Part shown: positions 37,696 through 45,862 of the stretch, in pieces
Layout of the letters: each line of letters begins with the position of its first letter
Position numbering within the stretch: the first letter of the stretch is position 1
Source of the DNA: Ignavibacteriaceae bacterium
Lineage (GTDB): Bacteria > Bacteroidota > Ignavibacteria > Ignavibacteriales > Ignavibacteriaceae
DNA: 57,255 nt
Assembly (NCBI GenBank): GCA_031292455.1
Contig: JARLHC010000121.1
Location: 1-57,255 of the forward strand
Direction: 5' to 3'
Position numbers and translations under genes: made by a program
Notes under the pieces: model-generated
Told to the model about the DNA's origin: nothing
Seen by the model: the letters and a program-made list of their open reading frames with translations, nothing else
The model's database searches: none

Positions 37696-38151
37696 TTATT
37701 TAAAATTCCAATAAGTTACAGAGCTATAAATTTTCCTTTCAAAGAGCTTGAGGAATGAGGCGCCCCGGATCCTGAACTGGTGTCCGGCAGGATAGGCAAG
37801 GTAATTATCCTTAGGAGTACAGGTAATTACCCACCTGACGATAACCATTTCACCCTCGGCATAACTCCATTCCGATTTAAAACTGACACTGCTGAAAGAG
37901 TTCAGGAAGCTTGAGATTGAATCAGCGATTTCTGATCTACCCCGGAGAGTATCCCCTTTAGCAGAGAGAGCTTCCACATTATTGGTAAAATCATTAACAG
38001 ATTTGACAGGATTTTTTTCATTAAAAGCATTGTTAAAAAAAGATAAAACAACTTTCTTATTCGCATCAGTTTCTTTAATGATCTGCGGGTTATGGCGCAT
38101 ACAGCCGGACAAGAGAATAGCAAAGGGGATAAAAAGTAAAAGAGTTTTCAT
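37696..38151 (-). CDS. Small lipoprotein with NTF2/SnoaL-like fold
   Basis: A 151-aa protein with lipobox LLSGC. The mature part starts CMRHNPQ, then VVLSFFNNAFNEKNPVKSVND, and later GDTLRGRSEIADSISSFLNSF, MVIVRWVITCT and HQFRIRGASFLKLF. This pattern (helix, then G-x-x-x-I and a beta sheet) fits SnoaL-like/NTF2-like proteins. Most members are small ligand or ester-cyclase folds; no active-site assignment is safe here. It is 18 bp after the VOC gene and 45 bp before the peptide-binding protein, so a common transcript is likely. Confidence 0.65.
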   Translation of the reverse strand: MKTLLLFIPFAILLSGCMRHNPQIIKETDANKKVVLSFFNNAFNEKNPVKSVNDFTNNVEALSAKGDTLRGRSEIADSISSFLNSFSSVSFKSEWSYAEGEMVIVRWVITCTPKDNYLAYPAGHQFRIRGASFLKLFERKIYSSVTYWNFK

Positions 38152-38169
38152 AAAATCAAACTTAAATTG

Positions 38170-38664
38170 TTAATAATCTTTATCAAGTTCAGAAAGGAGA
38201 TTCATGAGATCAAGCGGTTTAGTAATCATTAATAAATTTCCTTCATCATCGACGGGCCACAGTCCGGAGGGGCGGTCGGCATAGAGTTCTACGCCATTGC
38301 CATCGGGATCCTGGAGATATATAGATTCAGAGACACCGTGATCGGAAGCTCCTTCGATTTTATAATTGACCTCAAACAGTCGTTTAACAATTCTAGCTAA
38401 TTCAAGTCTATTAGGGTAAAGGAGTGCGAAGTGATATAGACCGGTATGACCCTGTGGGGGAGGAACAGCTTCTTTACCAGCCCAGGTGTTGAGCCCGATA
38501 TGGTGATGGTATCCTCCGGCAGACAAGAATACGGCCTGATCGCCAAAGTTAGAAGTAATTTCGAAACCAAGGAGACCCCTATAAAATTTTAATGATCTAT
38601 CGAGGTTAGCAACAGTTAAATGAACGTGACCGATTTTAACTTCGGGATGAATTCTGATATCCAC
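38170..38664 (-). CDS. VOC-family (glyoxalase/extradiol dioxygenase-like) metalloprotein
   Basis: A 164-aa two-repeat VOC protein. Metal ligand candidates are a His in IGHVHLTV, a His in GLYHFALLYP and Glu in NGVELYADRP, in line with CatE-like dioxygenases. YLQDPDGNGVELYADRP is highly typical, as is SLKFYRGLLGFEI. Substrate is unknown; the CatE-like look suggests a catechol or similar, but many members are uncharacterised. It lies between sodA and the SnoaL-like lipoprotein, so it may be part of an oxidative-stress or detoxification set. There is no signal peptide. Confidence 0.82.
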   Translation of the reverse strand: MDIRIHPEVKIGHVHLTVANLDRSLKFYRGLLGFEITSNFGDQAVFLSAGGYHHHIGLNTWAGKEAVPPPQGHTGLYHFALLYPNRLELARIVKRLFEVNYKIEGASDHGVSESIYLQDPDGNGVELYADRPSGLWPVDDEGNLLMITKPLDLMNLLSELDKDY

Positions 38665-38731
38665 AAATGCCTTAATGTATAATGGGAAAAATTATATCCA
38701 AATTTATAAAAGTATTAGACAAAATATGAAT

Positions 38732-39373
38732 TTATTCCCGTTGAAATGCCTGATAGGGGTCTACGGTATCATACATTGCAAATCTTCTTGAAACTTCATC
38801 CCAGTTTACAATATTCCACCAGTTTGCGATATATTCTGTGCGCCGGTATTTATATTGAAGGTAATAAGCATGTTCCCAAACATCCAAAGTTAAGATAGGA
38901 TTACCTTTAACCGGGGCTATATCCATTAATGGATTATCCTGATTGGATGTAGAAGTTATATACAGTTTATTATTATCGACAATGAGCCATGCCCATCCCG
39001 AGCCAAAGCAAGAAGCAGCGGCATTGCTAAATTTAATTTTAAAATCTTCAAAAGTACCAAACGCAGAATTTATAGCATCCGCCAAAGAGCCTTTTGGTTT
39101 TCCTCCACCATTCGGTTTGAGCAGGGACCAATAGAGGGAATGGTTATAATGGCCGCCGCCGTTGTTTCTAACAGCAACCGGGTATTTAGAAATATTTTTA
39201 ATGATTTCATCAAGGGAAGTTTCTTCAATTTTAATATTTTCCAAAGCCTGATTAAGGTTCATAACATAAGTATTATGATGCTTGGAATAATGCAATTCCA
39301 TAGTGGTTTTATCGATATAGGGTTCAAGTGCATCGTAATTATAAGGGAGGGGCGGAAGTTTATATTTCAGCAT
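38732..39373 (-). CDS. sodA: Superoxide dismutase, Mn-type
   Basis: A 213-aa Fe/Mn-family SOD that converts superoxide to hydrogen peroxide and oxygen. Metal ligands are the first His of HHNTYV, His in NHSLYW, and Asp and His in DVWEHAYYL. The outer-sphere Gln lies in SNQDNPLM, as in Mn SOD, rather than in the N-terminal half as in Fe SOD, so the Mn form is more likely. FGSGWAWL and [14 protein letters not shown] are conserved. No signal peptide, so it is cytosolic. It is flanked by VOC and STAS genes on the same strand. Confidence 0.93.
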   Translation of the reverse strand: MLKYKLPPLPYNYDALEPYIDKTTMELHYSKHHNTYVMNLNQALENIKIEETSLDEIIKNISKYPVAVRNNGGGHYNHSLYWSLLKPNGGGKPKGSLADAINSAFGTFEDFKIKFSNAAASCFGSGWAWLIVDNNKLYITSTSNQDNPLMDIAPVKGNPILTLDVWEHAYYLQYKYRRTEYIANWWNIVNWDEVSRRFAMYDTVDPYQAFQRE

Positions 39374-39461
39374 CTAATTAATTCCTTTTATCAAATTGAT
39401 TAAACGTAATTTGCAATAATCCGGATGGAGACATCGTGAAGAAAGATTGAACTGCCAGGAT

Positions 39462-39824
39462 TTATAAATGTTTATGCGAAATCTCGGTTTTGTAGCTTTT
39501 AATTGCATCGTCTTTTGTTTTGAATACTTCAAAGACCCTATCCATCCTAGTAAGATGAAACATAGAATTGACTGCGGGATGGAATCCAATTAACCTTAGA
39601 TCCCCTCCTAATTCAGTAACCCTTTTTAGGGAAACGACAAGGGCGCCAAGGAAAGTAGAGTCAATAAATTCACAATCTGAAAGGTCCACTATTAACTTTG
39701 TACAGCCACGTGCAATATCGTAATACAGGACTTCTTTAAATTCAGTCGCTTCACCAAGAGTAGCTCTTGTAATGTTAACAACCTCGACAATAACATCGTC
39801 ATATTTTTCCTGAGTATAATCCAT
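39462..39824 (-). CDS. STAS-domain protein (anti-sigma factor antagonist-like)
   Basis: A 120-aa single STAS domain. CEFIDSTFLGALV holds the conserved Asp-Ser pair that is the phosphorylation site of SpoIIAA/RsbV-type antagonists. LRLIGFHPAVNSMFHLTRMDRVF is the usual last helix. Such proteins bind anti-sigma kinases and release sigma factors. No anti-sigma kinase or PP2C phosphatase gene is next to it, but the window has several HATPase proteins lacking their own His, and these are possible partners. It is the last core gene before the tRNA-Lys integration site. Confidence 0.85.
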   Translation of the reverse strand: MDYTQEKYDDVIVEVVNITRATLGEATEFKEVLYYDIARGCTKLIVDLSDCEFIDSTFLGALVVSLKRVTELGGDLRLIGFHPAVNSMFHLTRMDRVFEVFKTKDDAIKSYKTEISHKHL

Positions 39825-39960
39825 AATAATTCCAATAATTTATTAATAAACAAAATTCAATATTTAATCCATTCATTCACCGGAATACTGTATTCTATTT
39901 GCAAAACCCAGCTACGCAAAAATATACAATTATTTTCTAATCCCTAAGGAGTTATTGGGC

Positions 39961-40056
39961 AAAAAGCGGGTTTATTAGCTTTGAAAGTGAATTGAAATTT
40001 TAGTAATTTTACCCTGCATCCATAGCTCAGTTGGTAGAGCATCTGACTCTTAATCA
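39961..40056 (+). repeat. Left attachment repeat (attL)
   Basis: 96 bp from AAAAAGCGGG to CTCTTAATCA, repeated at 45695-45790 with two mismatches (40013 and 40015). It includes the tRNA promoter (TTGAAA-N17-TAATTT) and the tRNA 5' half through the anticodon loop. Sequence to the left is chromosome; sequence to the right (TAAGAATTCC) is element. Crossover probably took place in the tRNA part. Confidence 0.9.
40016..40056 (+). pseudogene. tRNA-Lys 5' fragment
   Basis: GCATCCATAGCTCAGTTGG through the anticodon region CTCTTAATCA is identical to the intact tRNA-Lys, then the sequence diverges. The 3' half (variable loop, T-arm, acceptor 3' strand) is missing. Its promoter is intact, so it should still be transcribed into the element. 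Confidence 0.9.
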
Positions 40057-40698
40057 TAAGAATTCCCCTATTAAATAACAAGTTACGCCCCTCTGATTCC
40101 GTTTTTGATTCCCAAATTGTGTATTTAAGTCAAGTTTTTTCATTTTTTCAAGGTGTTGAATTTCAATGAAAATTTACAAGACATTTGGGATTTAAACAAG
40201 GAAAAGTCACCTGACTAAACGGTAAGAAATATTAATGCCAGAAATGGGGGATGGTTTACAGAAAGAATTGAGAATATTTTGAAATTTATCACCATTGATT
40301 CAATTATAATTCAAGCCTATAAGTCATTAAGCGACGATAGCGACAGTTTATGTAACACCCCTGAATGTTAGATGGGCGGGAACTACAATTACTTAATATA
40401 TTCTTTGATTGTGTTATATTACTTTTCTAATTTTACCAAAAATTTAATTGGAAATAATTATTTTTATTTAGAATGATTCTTGAAAACAATTAACAACATA
40501 AACTAAATAATCATTTCATTTCCCTTTAAGATTAAATTTCTTTAATTTCAACATTAAGTTTATAAAGAGTTGAAATGATACTTTTCAGACTTCCTTTCTT
40601 ACTTGTTGTCCAGTTTTTTCACACCCCGTTAAATAATTAGATTTACATGAAACAAATTCTATTAATAATTTTATTTATAACAACCTGAGGGATAATGA
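40057..40698. other. Non-coding left end of element 1
   Basis: 642 bp, A+T-rich, with no ORF that I would defend. A short open stretch encoding ...AYKSLSDDSDSL then a stop at about 40369 lacks a start and is interrupted by stops upstream; it may be the tail of a decayed gene. The expected tRNA-promoter read-through would cross this region toward the gene at 40699. A Bacteroidetes-type promoter is not obvious. Confidence 0.35.
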
Positions 40699-41526
40699 AT
40701 GAGAATAATCAAGGTTTTCTTTTTTTCTTTTTTTGTAATGATTAATATAAATGCTCAAGATTATAACATTATAAAAATAATTGATTGTAATTTGTTTGAA
40801 ATTAATACCGGTGAATTCATTAAAATGGGGGATATTGTTACTCCTTCCTTAAAAGATAATGACTTTAAAACAAAGGAGCTGGCAAGAGAAATAATTGCTT
40901 GGGCAGAATTTAATTTTCTCAATAAACCTATTACTATAAAAGAGGGCTTTCATTTTAAAGATACAATTGTAGGTTATATTATGAAAAGCAGGGATTCAGA
41001 TATTGCTATTGAATATCTTAATAAAGGATATGCCCTATACAATGGTAAATATGGCGATAAAAAATTTAATGAGTATTCTGTGAATATGATATTTGCAAAA
41101 AGAAATAACCTCGGAATTTGGTATGCTGAAAATAAAAAAGACAATATTCAAGAAACTATGCAAAACAATTTAAAATATAACGTTTCAAGCAATAGTTATA
41201 ATAAGCTAGTTCTATTTAAAGACCCTACTCTTGCAGGAATTTTATCATTTTTATTCACTGGAACGGGTCAAGTTTATGATACCGAAGTGGGCAAGGGAAT
41301 ATTATTCTTGGTAGGTTCTTATACCTGCTATTACTTTTCTTTAAGACCGATTATTCAAAATAATTCAGAAAAAATTAATTATACATGGTTAGCTTTGGGA
41401 GTAGCCATACAGATATGGTCGATTATAGATGCGGTAAAAGACGCTAATAAATTTAACAACCAAAATAATTTTAATATAGAGCTGTCATCAAAGGGGTTAA
41501 AAATAAATTATTTGTTGAATTTATGA
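40699..41526 (+). CDS. SNase-like / TM2-like membrane protein
   Basis: A 275-aa exported protein. After a signal peptide (VFFFSFFVMININAQ), residues 22-150 resemble a staphylococcal-nuclease fold: IIKIIDCNLFEINTGEF, then AIEYLNKGYALY and KRNNLGIWY. In active SNases this segment would read DGDT and carry two catalytic Arg; here the Asp-Gly-Asp is Asp-Cys-Asn, so it is probably inactive. Residues about 175-255 are a TM2/DUF5683-like pair of membrane helices (LAGILSFLFTGTGQVYDTE, then IWSIIDAVKDANKFN). The fusion puts the SNase-like part outside the membrane. First gene on the left side of element 1, with GAGGGATAATGA before the start. Confidence 0.65.
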   Translation: MRIIKVFFFSFFVMININAQDYNIIKIIDCNLFEINTGEFIKMGDIVTPSLKDNDFKTKELAREIIAWAEFNFLNKPITIKEGFHFKDTIVGYIMKSRDSDIAIEYLNKGYALYNGKYGDKKFNEYSVNMIFAKRNNLGIWYAENKKDNIQETMQNNLKYNVSSNSYNKLVLFKDPTLAGILSFLFTGTGQVYDTEVGKGILFLVGSYTCYYFSLRPIIQNNSEKINYTWLALGVAIQIWSIIDAVKDANKFNNQNNFNIELSSKGLKINYLLNL

Positions 41527-41568
41527 TATATATAGTACAATAGCCTTAATGTTTACAGGAGTACTTTT

Positions 41569-42123
41569 ATGAAGTTACAATTATTAATAGCTTTATTGTT
41601 TTCTATTTTTATTATAGGTTGTGCCGGAAGCTATAAATCAAGCGTAACGCCTGGATATGATCCCCCGAAATCAACAGAGATAGCGATTATATATCTAGAT
41701 TATCCAGATGTCAATATTTCCTCCATAGCAACGAAGGTATTACAAGAAAATCTAAAAAGATGTAGACTCTATGATTTTTTGTCAGCAGAAAAAACAGAGG
41801 ACTTGTTGCAAAAAAATAACATCACTATACCTAAAAGATTTACTAAAACATTTATCCAGAATTTAAAAGGATTGTTAAATGTAAAATACCTTTTAACTGG
41901 TGGAGTAACTATGTGGAAAGAGGGTTCCGCTGGATATCCCATTGCAAGTTCTACTGAATTCGGAGCATCATTAACTATGTATGACCTTGAGAGTGGTGAA
42001 GTTGTTTGGGCTGTAAGTGGTGAATCAACTGGGGGTTCTGGTATATTTTCAGACCCACCTGATGCTAAAGCCTATGAAGTATTTAGAGGAATGCTTAAGA
42101 AATGGGATGGCTTCTGTAAATAA
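41569..42123 (+). CDS. CsgG-like outer-membrane lipoprotein
   Basis: A 184-aa lipoprotein with lipobox FIIGC. IAIIYLDYPDVNISSIATKVL and RCRLYDFLSAEKTEDLLQ resemble the CsgG/DUF799-type fold, followed by LNVKYLLTGGVTMWKEG and SLTMYDLESGEVVWAVSGES, which are the usual secondary features. Other CsgG-like lipoproteins are involved in curli export or related surface assembly, but no export partners occur in this element. A GGAG site stands before the start. It follows the SNase-like gene by 42 bp and is convergent with the RepA-like gene. Confidence 0.65.
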   Translation: MKLQLLIALLFSIFIIGCAGSYKSSVTPGYDPPKSTEIAIIYLDYPDVNISSIATKVLQENLKRCRLYDFLSAEKTEDLLQKNNITIPKRFTKTFIQNLKGLLNVKYLLTGGVTMWKEGSAGYPIASSTEFGASLTMYDLESGEVVWAVSGESTGGSGIFSDPPDAKAYEVFRGMLKKWDGFCK

Positions 42124-42270
42124 AGCCAATTACGAATTTTAGTTTTGTTTGCATAAATTATTTCCAGAATTTTTATTCACTCACGCAAGTTCGTCACACA
42201 CCACTAAATTTTTGATTTTTACAGAACAAATAATAATTAATTCAATTACAGAATAACTAGTAAAAATTTG

Positions 42271-42523
42271 TTTATAGTATTTATAGTTATTATTTGATTT
42301 AGAAAAAAGATTTCTAGATTATTTCCCTATGGGAAATAATCTCAGAATAAAAATTTTTGGAAAAAATATTTCCAAAAATATTATTCTGAAATAATATCAC
42401 ATAATAAAATTTTATTATCTATAAACAGATTTTATTGATAATTAATTTTTACACTATAAATACTATAAACACTATTTTGTATTCAATTGATATTTAATTC
42501 TGTAAATACTATAAACACTATAA
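42271..42523. repeat. Palindrome and iteron cluster (candidate origin)
   Basis: Three consecutive palindromes: AGATTATTTCCC-TAT-GGGAAATAATCT (42316-42342); CAGAATAA..TTTTTGGAAA with its complement (42343-42388); and the perfect 18-mer ATAATAAAATTTTATTAT (42401-42418). Flanking them are ACTATAAAT/ACTATAAAC repeats at 42453-42475 and 42508-42523, with an inverted copy TTTATAGTATTTATAGT at 42271-42287. The cluster is directly beside the RepA-like gene. It may be an origin, or a strong bidirectional terminator between the convergent genes. Confidence 0.55.
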
Positions 42524-43587
42524 TTAAATTTTATTGATATACTCATCTGCCATTCTATAAGCCCCAAACGTACTACCCGAAACCAAAAATCCTTCCTTTT
42601 TAAGCCCTTTCAATTGGCTTGAAATATTAGGTTGACTTTTCCCTAGTTGTGCAGCAATGAATCCCGTCTTTAGTTCTGTATCTGGATAGAGTTTAAATAC
42701 ATTTAATATTTCCTTTCTTTCCGGTGTTGTTTCTATTTCAATTTTGTCTCCAATAAATTTCCATTCCATTAATTGTTTGTCAAAACTCAAATTATATTGG
42801 CCATCCTCCCTCTCTCTACCCTCAACATGAAGAATAGCTTTCCCTGATAATCCGGACTTTTCCAAAATCCACACAGAATCAGCTGGTGCAGTTATTCCTT
42901 GTGTCCCAGAAACTGAATGGAAAATGTTGTTATCTCTCCCCTTCCTAGTGTGGTGTATTGCAAGAATTCCAATTTGTAAGCTCATTGCTATTTTCTGCAA
43001 TTGCAACAATATTTTGTAGTCTTTATGAAAACTATAATTTTTTATGTTATCAGAGGACATACTGCCCCCTAAGGGATCAATGACAATTAATTTCAAATTC
43101 GGAATATCTTTATGGAGGTCTGTAATAAGGGCTTCTAAATTCAAACCGATCTCTAAGCGACCCTTCCCATATTCAAAAAATATATTTTTCATTTCTTTTT
43201 GAACTATACTTTTTTCAATCTCTCTGTTCTCTAAAAGTCTTTCTATTTGATTTTTAACATTGCCAATGCTTTCTTCATAAGGAATATAAAGGATGCTTCC
43301 TTTTTCAGTTTTGAACGATTTAAATAAATCATTGCCTAAAACTATTTCTACCGAGATTAATCTAGCAAGTCTTGATTTTCCAACTTTTGGATCACCACAT
43401 AGAATTGTTAATCCTACCGGTATTAATGGATCTATTATCCATTTGGAACTATTCCCTTCATAACTTAATAATTCATTACCATTAATAGTCCGGGACTCAT
43501 AATCACTATAATGTTTTTGCAGGTTTACTTGTAGTTTATCCTCAGTTGCTTCATATACTATTTTCTTAACTTTGGGATATATTCCAT
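42524..43587 (-). CDS. RepA-like replicative ATPase with frame break near its start
   Basis: An AAA/RecA-fold plasmid RepA-type protein, about 354 aa if the break is crossed. In the main frame (open from 43588) are Walker A GDPKVGKS at about 65-72, ILYIPYEES, LKLIVIDPLGGSMSSDN (Walker B), ILAIHHTRKG and HSVSGTQGITAPADSVW, then a C-terminal winged-helix (AAQLGKSQPNISSQLKGLK). Yet that frame has no ATG, GTG or TTG before the Walker A. The well-placed ATG at 43587 (AAAGAGG, 4 bp after the previous stop) reads nine codons, MEYIPKLRK, then TAG. A -1 slip on AAAA before TAG would restore the frame. Either a programmed frameshift or an inactivating indel; an ATG at 43192 would give a fragment without Walker A. 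Confidence 0.7.
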
Positions 43588-43591
43588 TTTA

Positions 43592-44029
43592 TTACCTCTT
43601 TGAATATGAAATTAATTTATTTTGGAATTCGGTTATTTGATTATCGAATTCACCTTTGGAATATTTATTAACCAAGGGTCTAAAATCTTTTCTGGTTAAT
43701 TGAAAAACTAAAATTTCCAATACTTTATCAGTAAACCTAAATATCAATAACTGGTTATGGGTTACTAATCTGGTTGCTCTTACAAATTCATCTAAGTCTG
43801 AATTCTTAAATAATGCATATTTTTCTTTCATAGCAGTACAGAACCATAAATCTGAATAACCATATTTAAATGATTTTGGAATTTGCTGTAAATGAATATT
43901 CAACCAAATCATTTCAGGATTAATATTTCCAATGGAATGATACTTCACTAAATCATAAATGCCTGTCCTGTCTTTATTCTCATATTTAGGATTTAAAAGA
44001 TAAATGCTAATTAATTTTTCGGCTTTCAT
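43592..44029 (-). CDS. Hypothetical protein encoded before RepA
   Basis: About 145 aa, no recognised domain. It is Lys-, Phe- and Asn-rich, with predicted helices and strands (KAEKLISIYLLNPKYENKD, then RATRLVTHNQLLIFRFTD). The ATG at 44029 has GGAG six bases upstream; an ATG at 44041 is possible. It ends in TAATAA, the second stop being in the same frame as RepA. Its 3' end contains the ribosome site for the next ATG, so translation is likely coupled. By position it may regulate or prime replication, but that is only a guess. Confidence 0.6.
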   Translation of the reverse strand: MKAEKLISIYLLNPKYENKDRTGIYDLVKYHSIGNINPEMIWLNIHLQQIPKSFKYGYSDLWFCTAMKEKYALFKNSDLDEFVRATRLVTHNQLLIFRFTDKVLEILVFQLTRKDFRPLVNKYSKGEFDNQITEFQNKLISYSKR

Positions 44030-44041
44030 TTCAATCTCCAT

Positions 44042-44412
44042 ATTTGGTTATTAGTTAATTAATAACGTACCCTCACTAGGGACTCTCCTATGATGATATA
44101 CCGAATGCAAAAAAAAGTGCTCAAATTTTCACAATTATTTTCGGTAATTATTACCTTCTGTGGTTTGAATCACAAAATAAATATGCTCAATTTGGTTTAT
44201 TTTGGGGGAAAAAATTAATAGGATGAAAAATGATGTGATTTAGCTTGTGATTTAAAATACTTATCCCCTTTTCAATAATTTTTTTTGATTGTATTTCGAG
44301 AGGGAGCCCCGGGCTTCAGTTTTTTGAACCTGGTCTGGGAACACCATGGGTGACTCTGTGCAATCTCTCCACGTTTTATTAGGATTTCTTTTTTAACAGA
44401 ATATAACAGGAC
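44042..44412. other. Intergenic region between RepA operon and integrase
   Basis: 371 bp without an ORF. It should contain the promoter of the 145-aa gene and RepA (minus strand) and the integrase 3' end. Two short G+C-rich words, AGGGACTC (44078-44085) and GAGCCCCGGG (44304-44313), recur on the other side of the integrase (45505-45512 and 45576-45585). They could be recombinase arm-type sites. Confidence 0.4.
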
Positions 44413-45423
44413 TCAATCAAGCATTAAGATAGCTTGATTCATGGATTCTTGATTAAGGTGGGAGTACTTTTGAGTTATTGATATCTGTGAATGGCCTAAT
44501 AGTTTTTGTAATATATAAAGACTTGTCCCCCGTTGAACTAAGTGACTTGCAAATGAATGTCTCAATGTATGGAAATGAATTGATTCAGATAGATTTGCTA
44601 GTCTTACACACTTTTTGAATTTCTTAGATACCCAGACCAACCCAAGTCTTTCCCCTGCTTTATTGAAAATATAATTGGAATTCATATACTCTGGATTTTC
44701 TTTAATACCATTTAGAATTTCCAGAACTACTTTACCAATGGGAATTATTCTTTCCCTTTTACTTTTTGTAGTAAATGATTCCTTGTTCCTTACCCTAATA
44801 ATATTTTGAGTTAAGTCTAAATCACTCCATTCCAAATTCATGATTTCTGATAACCTCATGCCTGTATGGAAAGCCCACAAATAAATATTCTTTAACATTA
44901 AATCCTTTTCATTTGCTACAATGGTATTTAATTCCTCTTTAGTAATGAAAGTGGGATTATTTTCTGGAATCCTTAGTTTAATTCCTTTGAATGGATTCTT
45001 TTCAATAAATCCCCATTCGATTGCTCTATTGAATGCAGCCTTTAAATGCCTTAATTGAAGTGCAGCATTATACTTTGCCCTTTGATATGTACTAAGGATA
45101 AACGATTCCGCCATATTCTTATTGATATTTTTTAACAAAACATCACTCCCAACAAATTCCTTAAATTTCTCCAATATCGATTTGGCCATTCTTTGACTAT
45201 TGTCTGTGTGGGTTATCCTTGAAACACCAAGGTATTTAATGGTGAATTCATTTAAAGTAAAATTTACATTTGAAATCTTTTTCTTTTCCTTATCAAAATC
45301 TTTAAGAAAGTTTAATGCTTCATTCTTAAAAGTTGTTCGGGTACTCAGTCTTGTTTTTTTCCTTTCCTCATTTCGGTAATAGACATACCAAATACCTGAC
45401 TTCTTGTTTTTAGACAGATACAT
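44413..45423 (-). CDS. Tyrosine recombinase (site-specific integrase)
   Basis: A 336-aa integrase. An N-terminal SAM-like core-binding domain (about 55-150) precedes the catalytic domain. The catalytic residues are all visible: Arg in HTGMRLSEI, Lys in TTKSKRERIIPI, HTLRHSFASH for the HxxR pair, His in LLGHSQISIT, and Tyr in QKYSHL. A GGAGG ribosome site precedes the ATG. It lies 270 bp from attR and reads away from it. It should catalyse insertion and excision at the tRNA-Lys repeat. No excisionase was recognised. Confidence 0.93.
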   Translation of the reverse strand: MYLSKNKKSGIWYVYYRNEERKKTRLSTRTTFKNEALNFLKDFDKEKKKISNVNFTLNEFTIKYLGVSRITHTDNSQRMAKSILEKFKEFVGSDVLLKNINKNMAESFILSTYQRAKYNAALQLRHLKAAFNRAIEWGFIEKNPFKGIKLRIPENNPTFITKEELNTIVANEKDLMLKNIYLWAFHTGMRLSEIMNLEWSDLDLTQNIIRVRNKESFTTKSKRERIIPIGKVVLEILNGIKENPEYMNSNYIFNKAGERLGLVWVSKKFKKCVRLANLSESIHFHTLRHSFASHLVQRGTSLYILQKLLGHSQISITQKYSHLNQESMNQAILMLD

Positions 45424-45694
45424 TCTTGCCTCCAGATATAGTTGTTTGTTAAATAATAATTTTTGAATTGTTGATTTGTTATTGAATAATGCAGGGGATA
45501 TCCCAGGGACTCCAAGGGATTGAAAGTAATATTAGCTTGATATAATTGATGGGTAAATAACTCGATTGCCCCAGTGAGCCCCGGGAATTGATTGACTACT
45601 GATTCCATTTCTGATTTCGAATTAATGAATTTGAAATGATAATAATGGATGGGGTTTGACGGAATTTCGGAATAAATATTGCTATCAATTGAAT

Positions 45695-45790
45695 AAAAAG
45701 CGGGTTTATTAGCTTTGAAAGTGAATTGAAATTTTAGTAATTTTACTCCGCATCCATAGCTCAGTTGGTAGAGCATCTGACTCTTAATCA
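45695..45790 (+). repeat. Right attachment repeat (attR)
   Basis: The second copy of the 96-bp repeat, with ACTCC in place of ACCCT just before the tRNA. Here it runs into the full 3' half of tRNA-Lys, so the working tRNA gene now has a promoter and 5' half carried by the element. The 272 bp between the integrase start and this repeat hold no gene I can defend. Confidence 0.9.
45715..45743 (+). promoter_or_regulatory. tRNA-Lys promoter inside the att repeat
   Basis: TTGAAA, exactly 17 bp, TAATTT, with the first tRNA base at 45750. It fits a housekeeping sigma promoter. The same promoter is present in the left repeat in front of the truncated tRNA. Confidence 0.65.
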
Positions 45791-45822
45791 GCAGGTCGGC
45801 GGTTCAAACCCGCCTGGATGCA
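45750..45822 (+). tRNA. tRNA-Lys (CUU)
   Basis: A 73-nt cloverleaf. GCATCCA pairs with TGGATGC, the D-arm is AGCTCAGTTGGTAGAGC, the anticodon loop CTCTTAA gives CTT (reads AAG), and the T-loop is GGTTCAAACC. The 3' CCA is not encoded. It is the integration target of element 1; its 5' half is now element-borne. A terminator follows at once. Confidence 0.96.
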
Positions 45823-45828
45823 CGAAAC

Positions 45829-45862
45829 GGCGCAAAATCGAAAGATTTTAGCGCCTTTTTTT
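45829..45862 (+). terminator. Terminator after tRNA-Lys
   Basis: GGCGC-A-AAATC and GATTTTA-GCGCC form a long stem closed by a GAAA tetraloop, followed by TTTTTTT. A second inverted repeat GACCAA/TTGGTC follows at 45865-45884. Confidence 0.9.

Larger units (their letters stand above)
39961..45790. mobile_element. Integrative element 1 in tRNA-Lys
   Basis: A 5.8-kb element bounded by a 96-bp direct repeat. The left copy ends in a truncated tRNA-Lys; the right copy continues into a complete one. A tyrosine recombinase gene lies beside the right end. Cargo, left to right: a nuclease-like membrane protein and a CsgG-like lipoprotein (plus strand), palindromes and iterons, then a RepA-like ATPase, a small protein and the integrase (minus strand). 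There are no conjugation or phage structural genes, so it is a small self-inserting element that may need a helper to spread. Confidence 0.85.

Noticed and set aside
40250-40375. Open stretch encoding a tail ending AYKSLSDDSDSL and a stop
   Set aside because: No start codon with a ribosome site and stops directly upstream; at best a decayed gene tail.
45345-45776. 143-codon open frame on the minus strand from the integrase 5' end to tRNA-Lys
   Set aside because: It runs through the tRNA 5' half and its promoter and overlaps the integrase gene on the same strand in another frame; no ribosome site and no recognisable domain.
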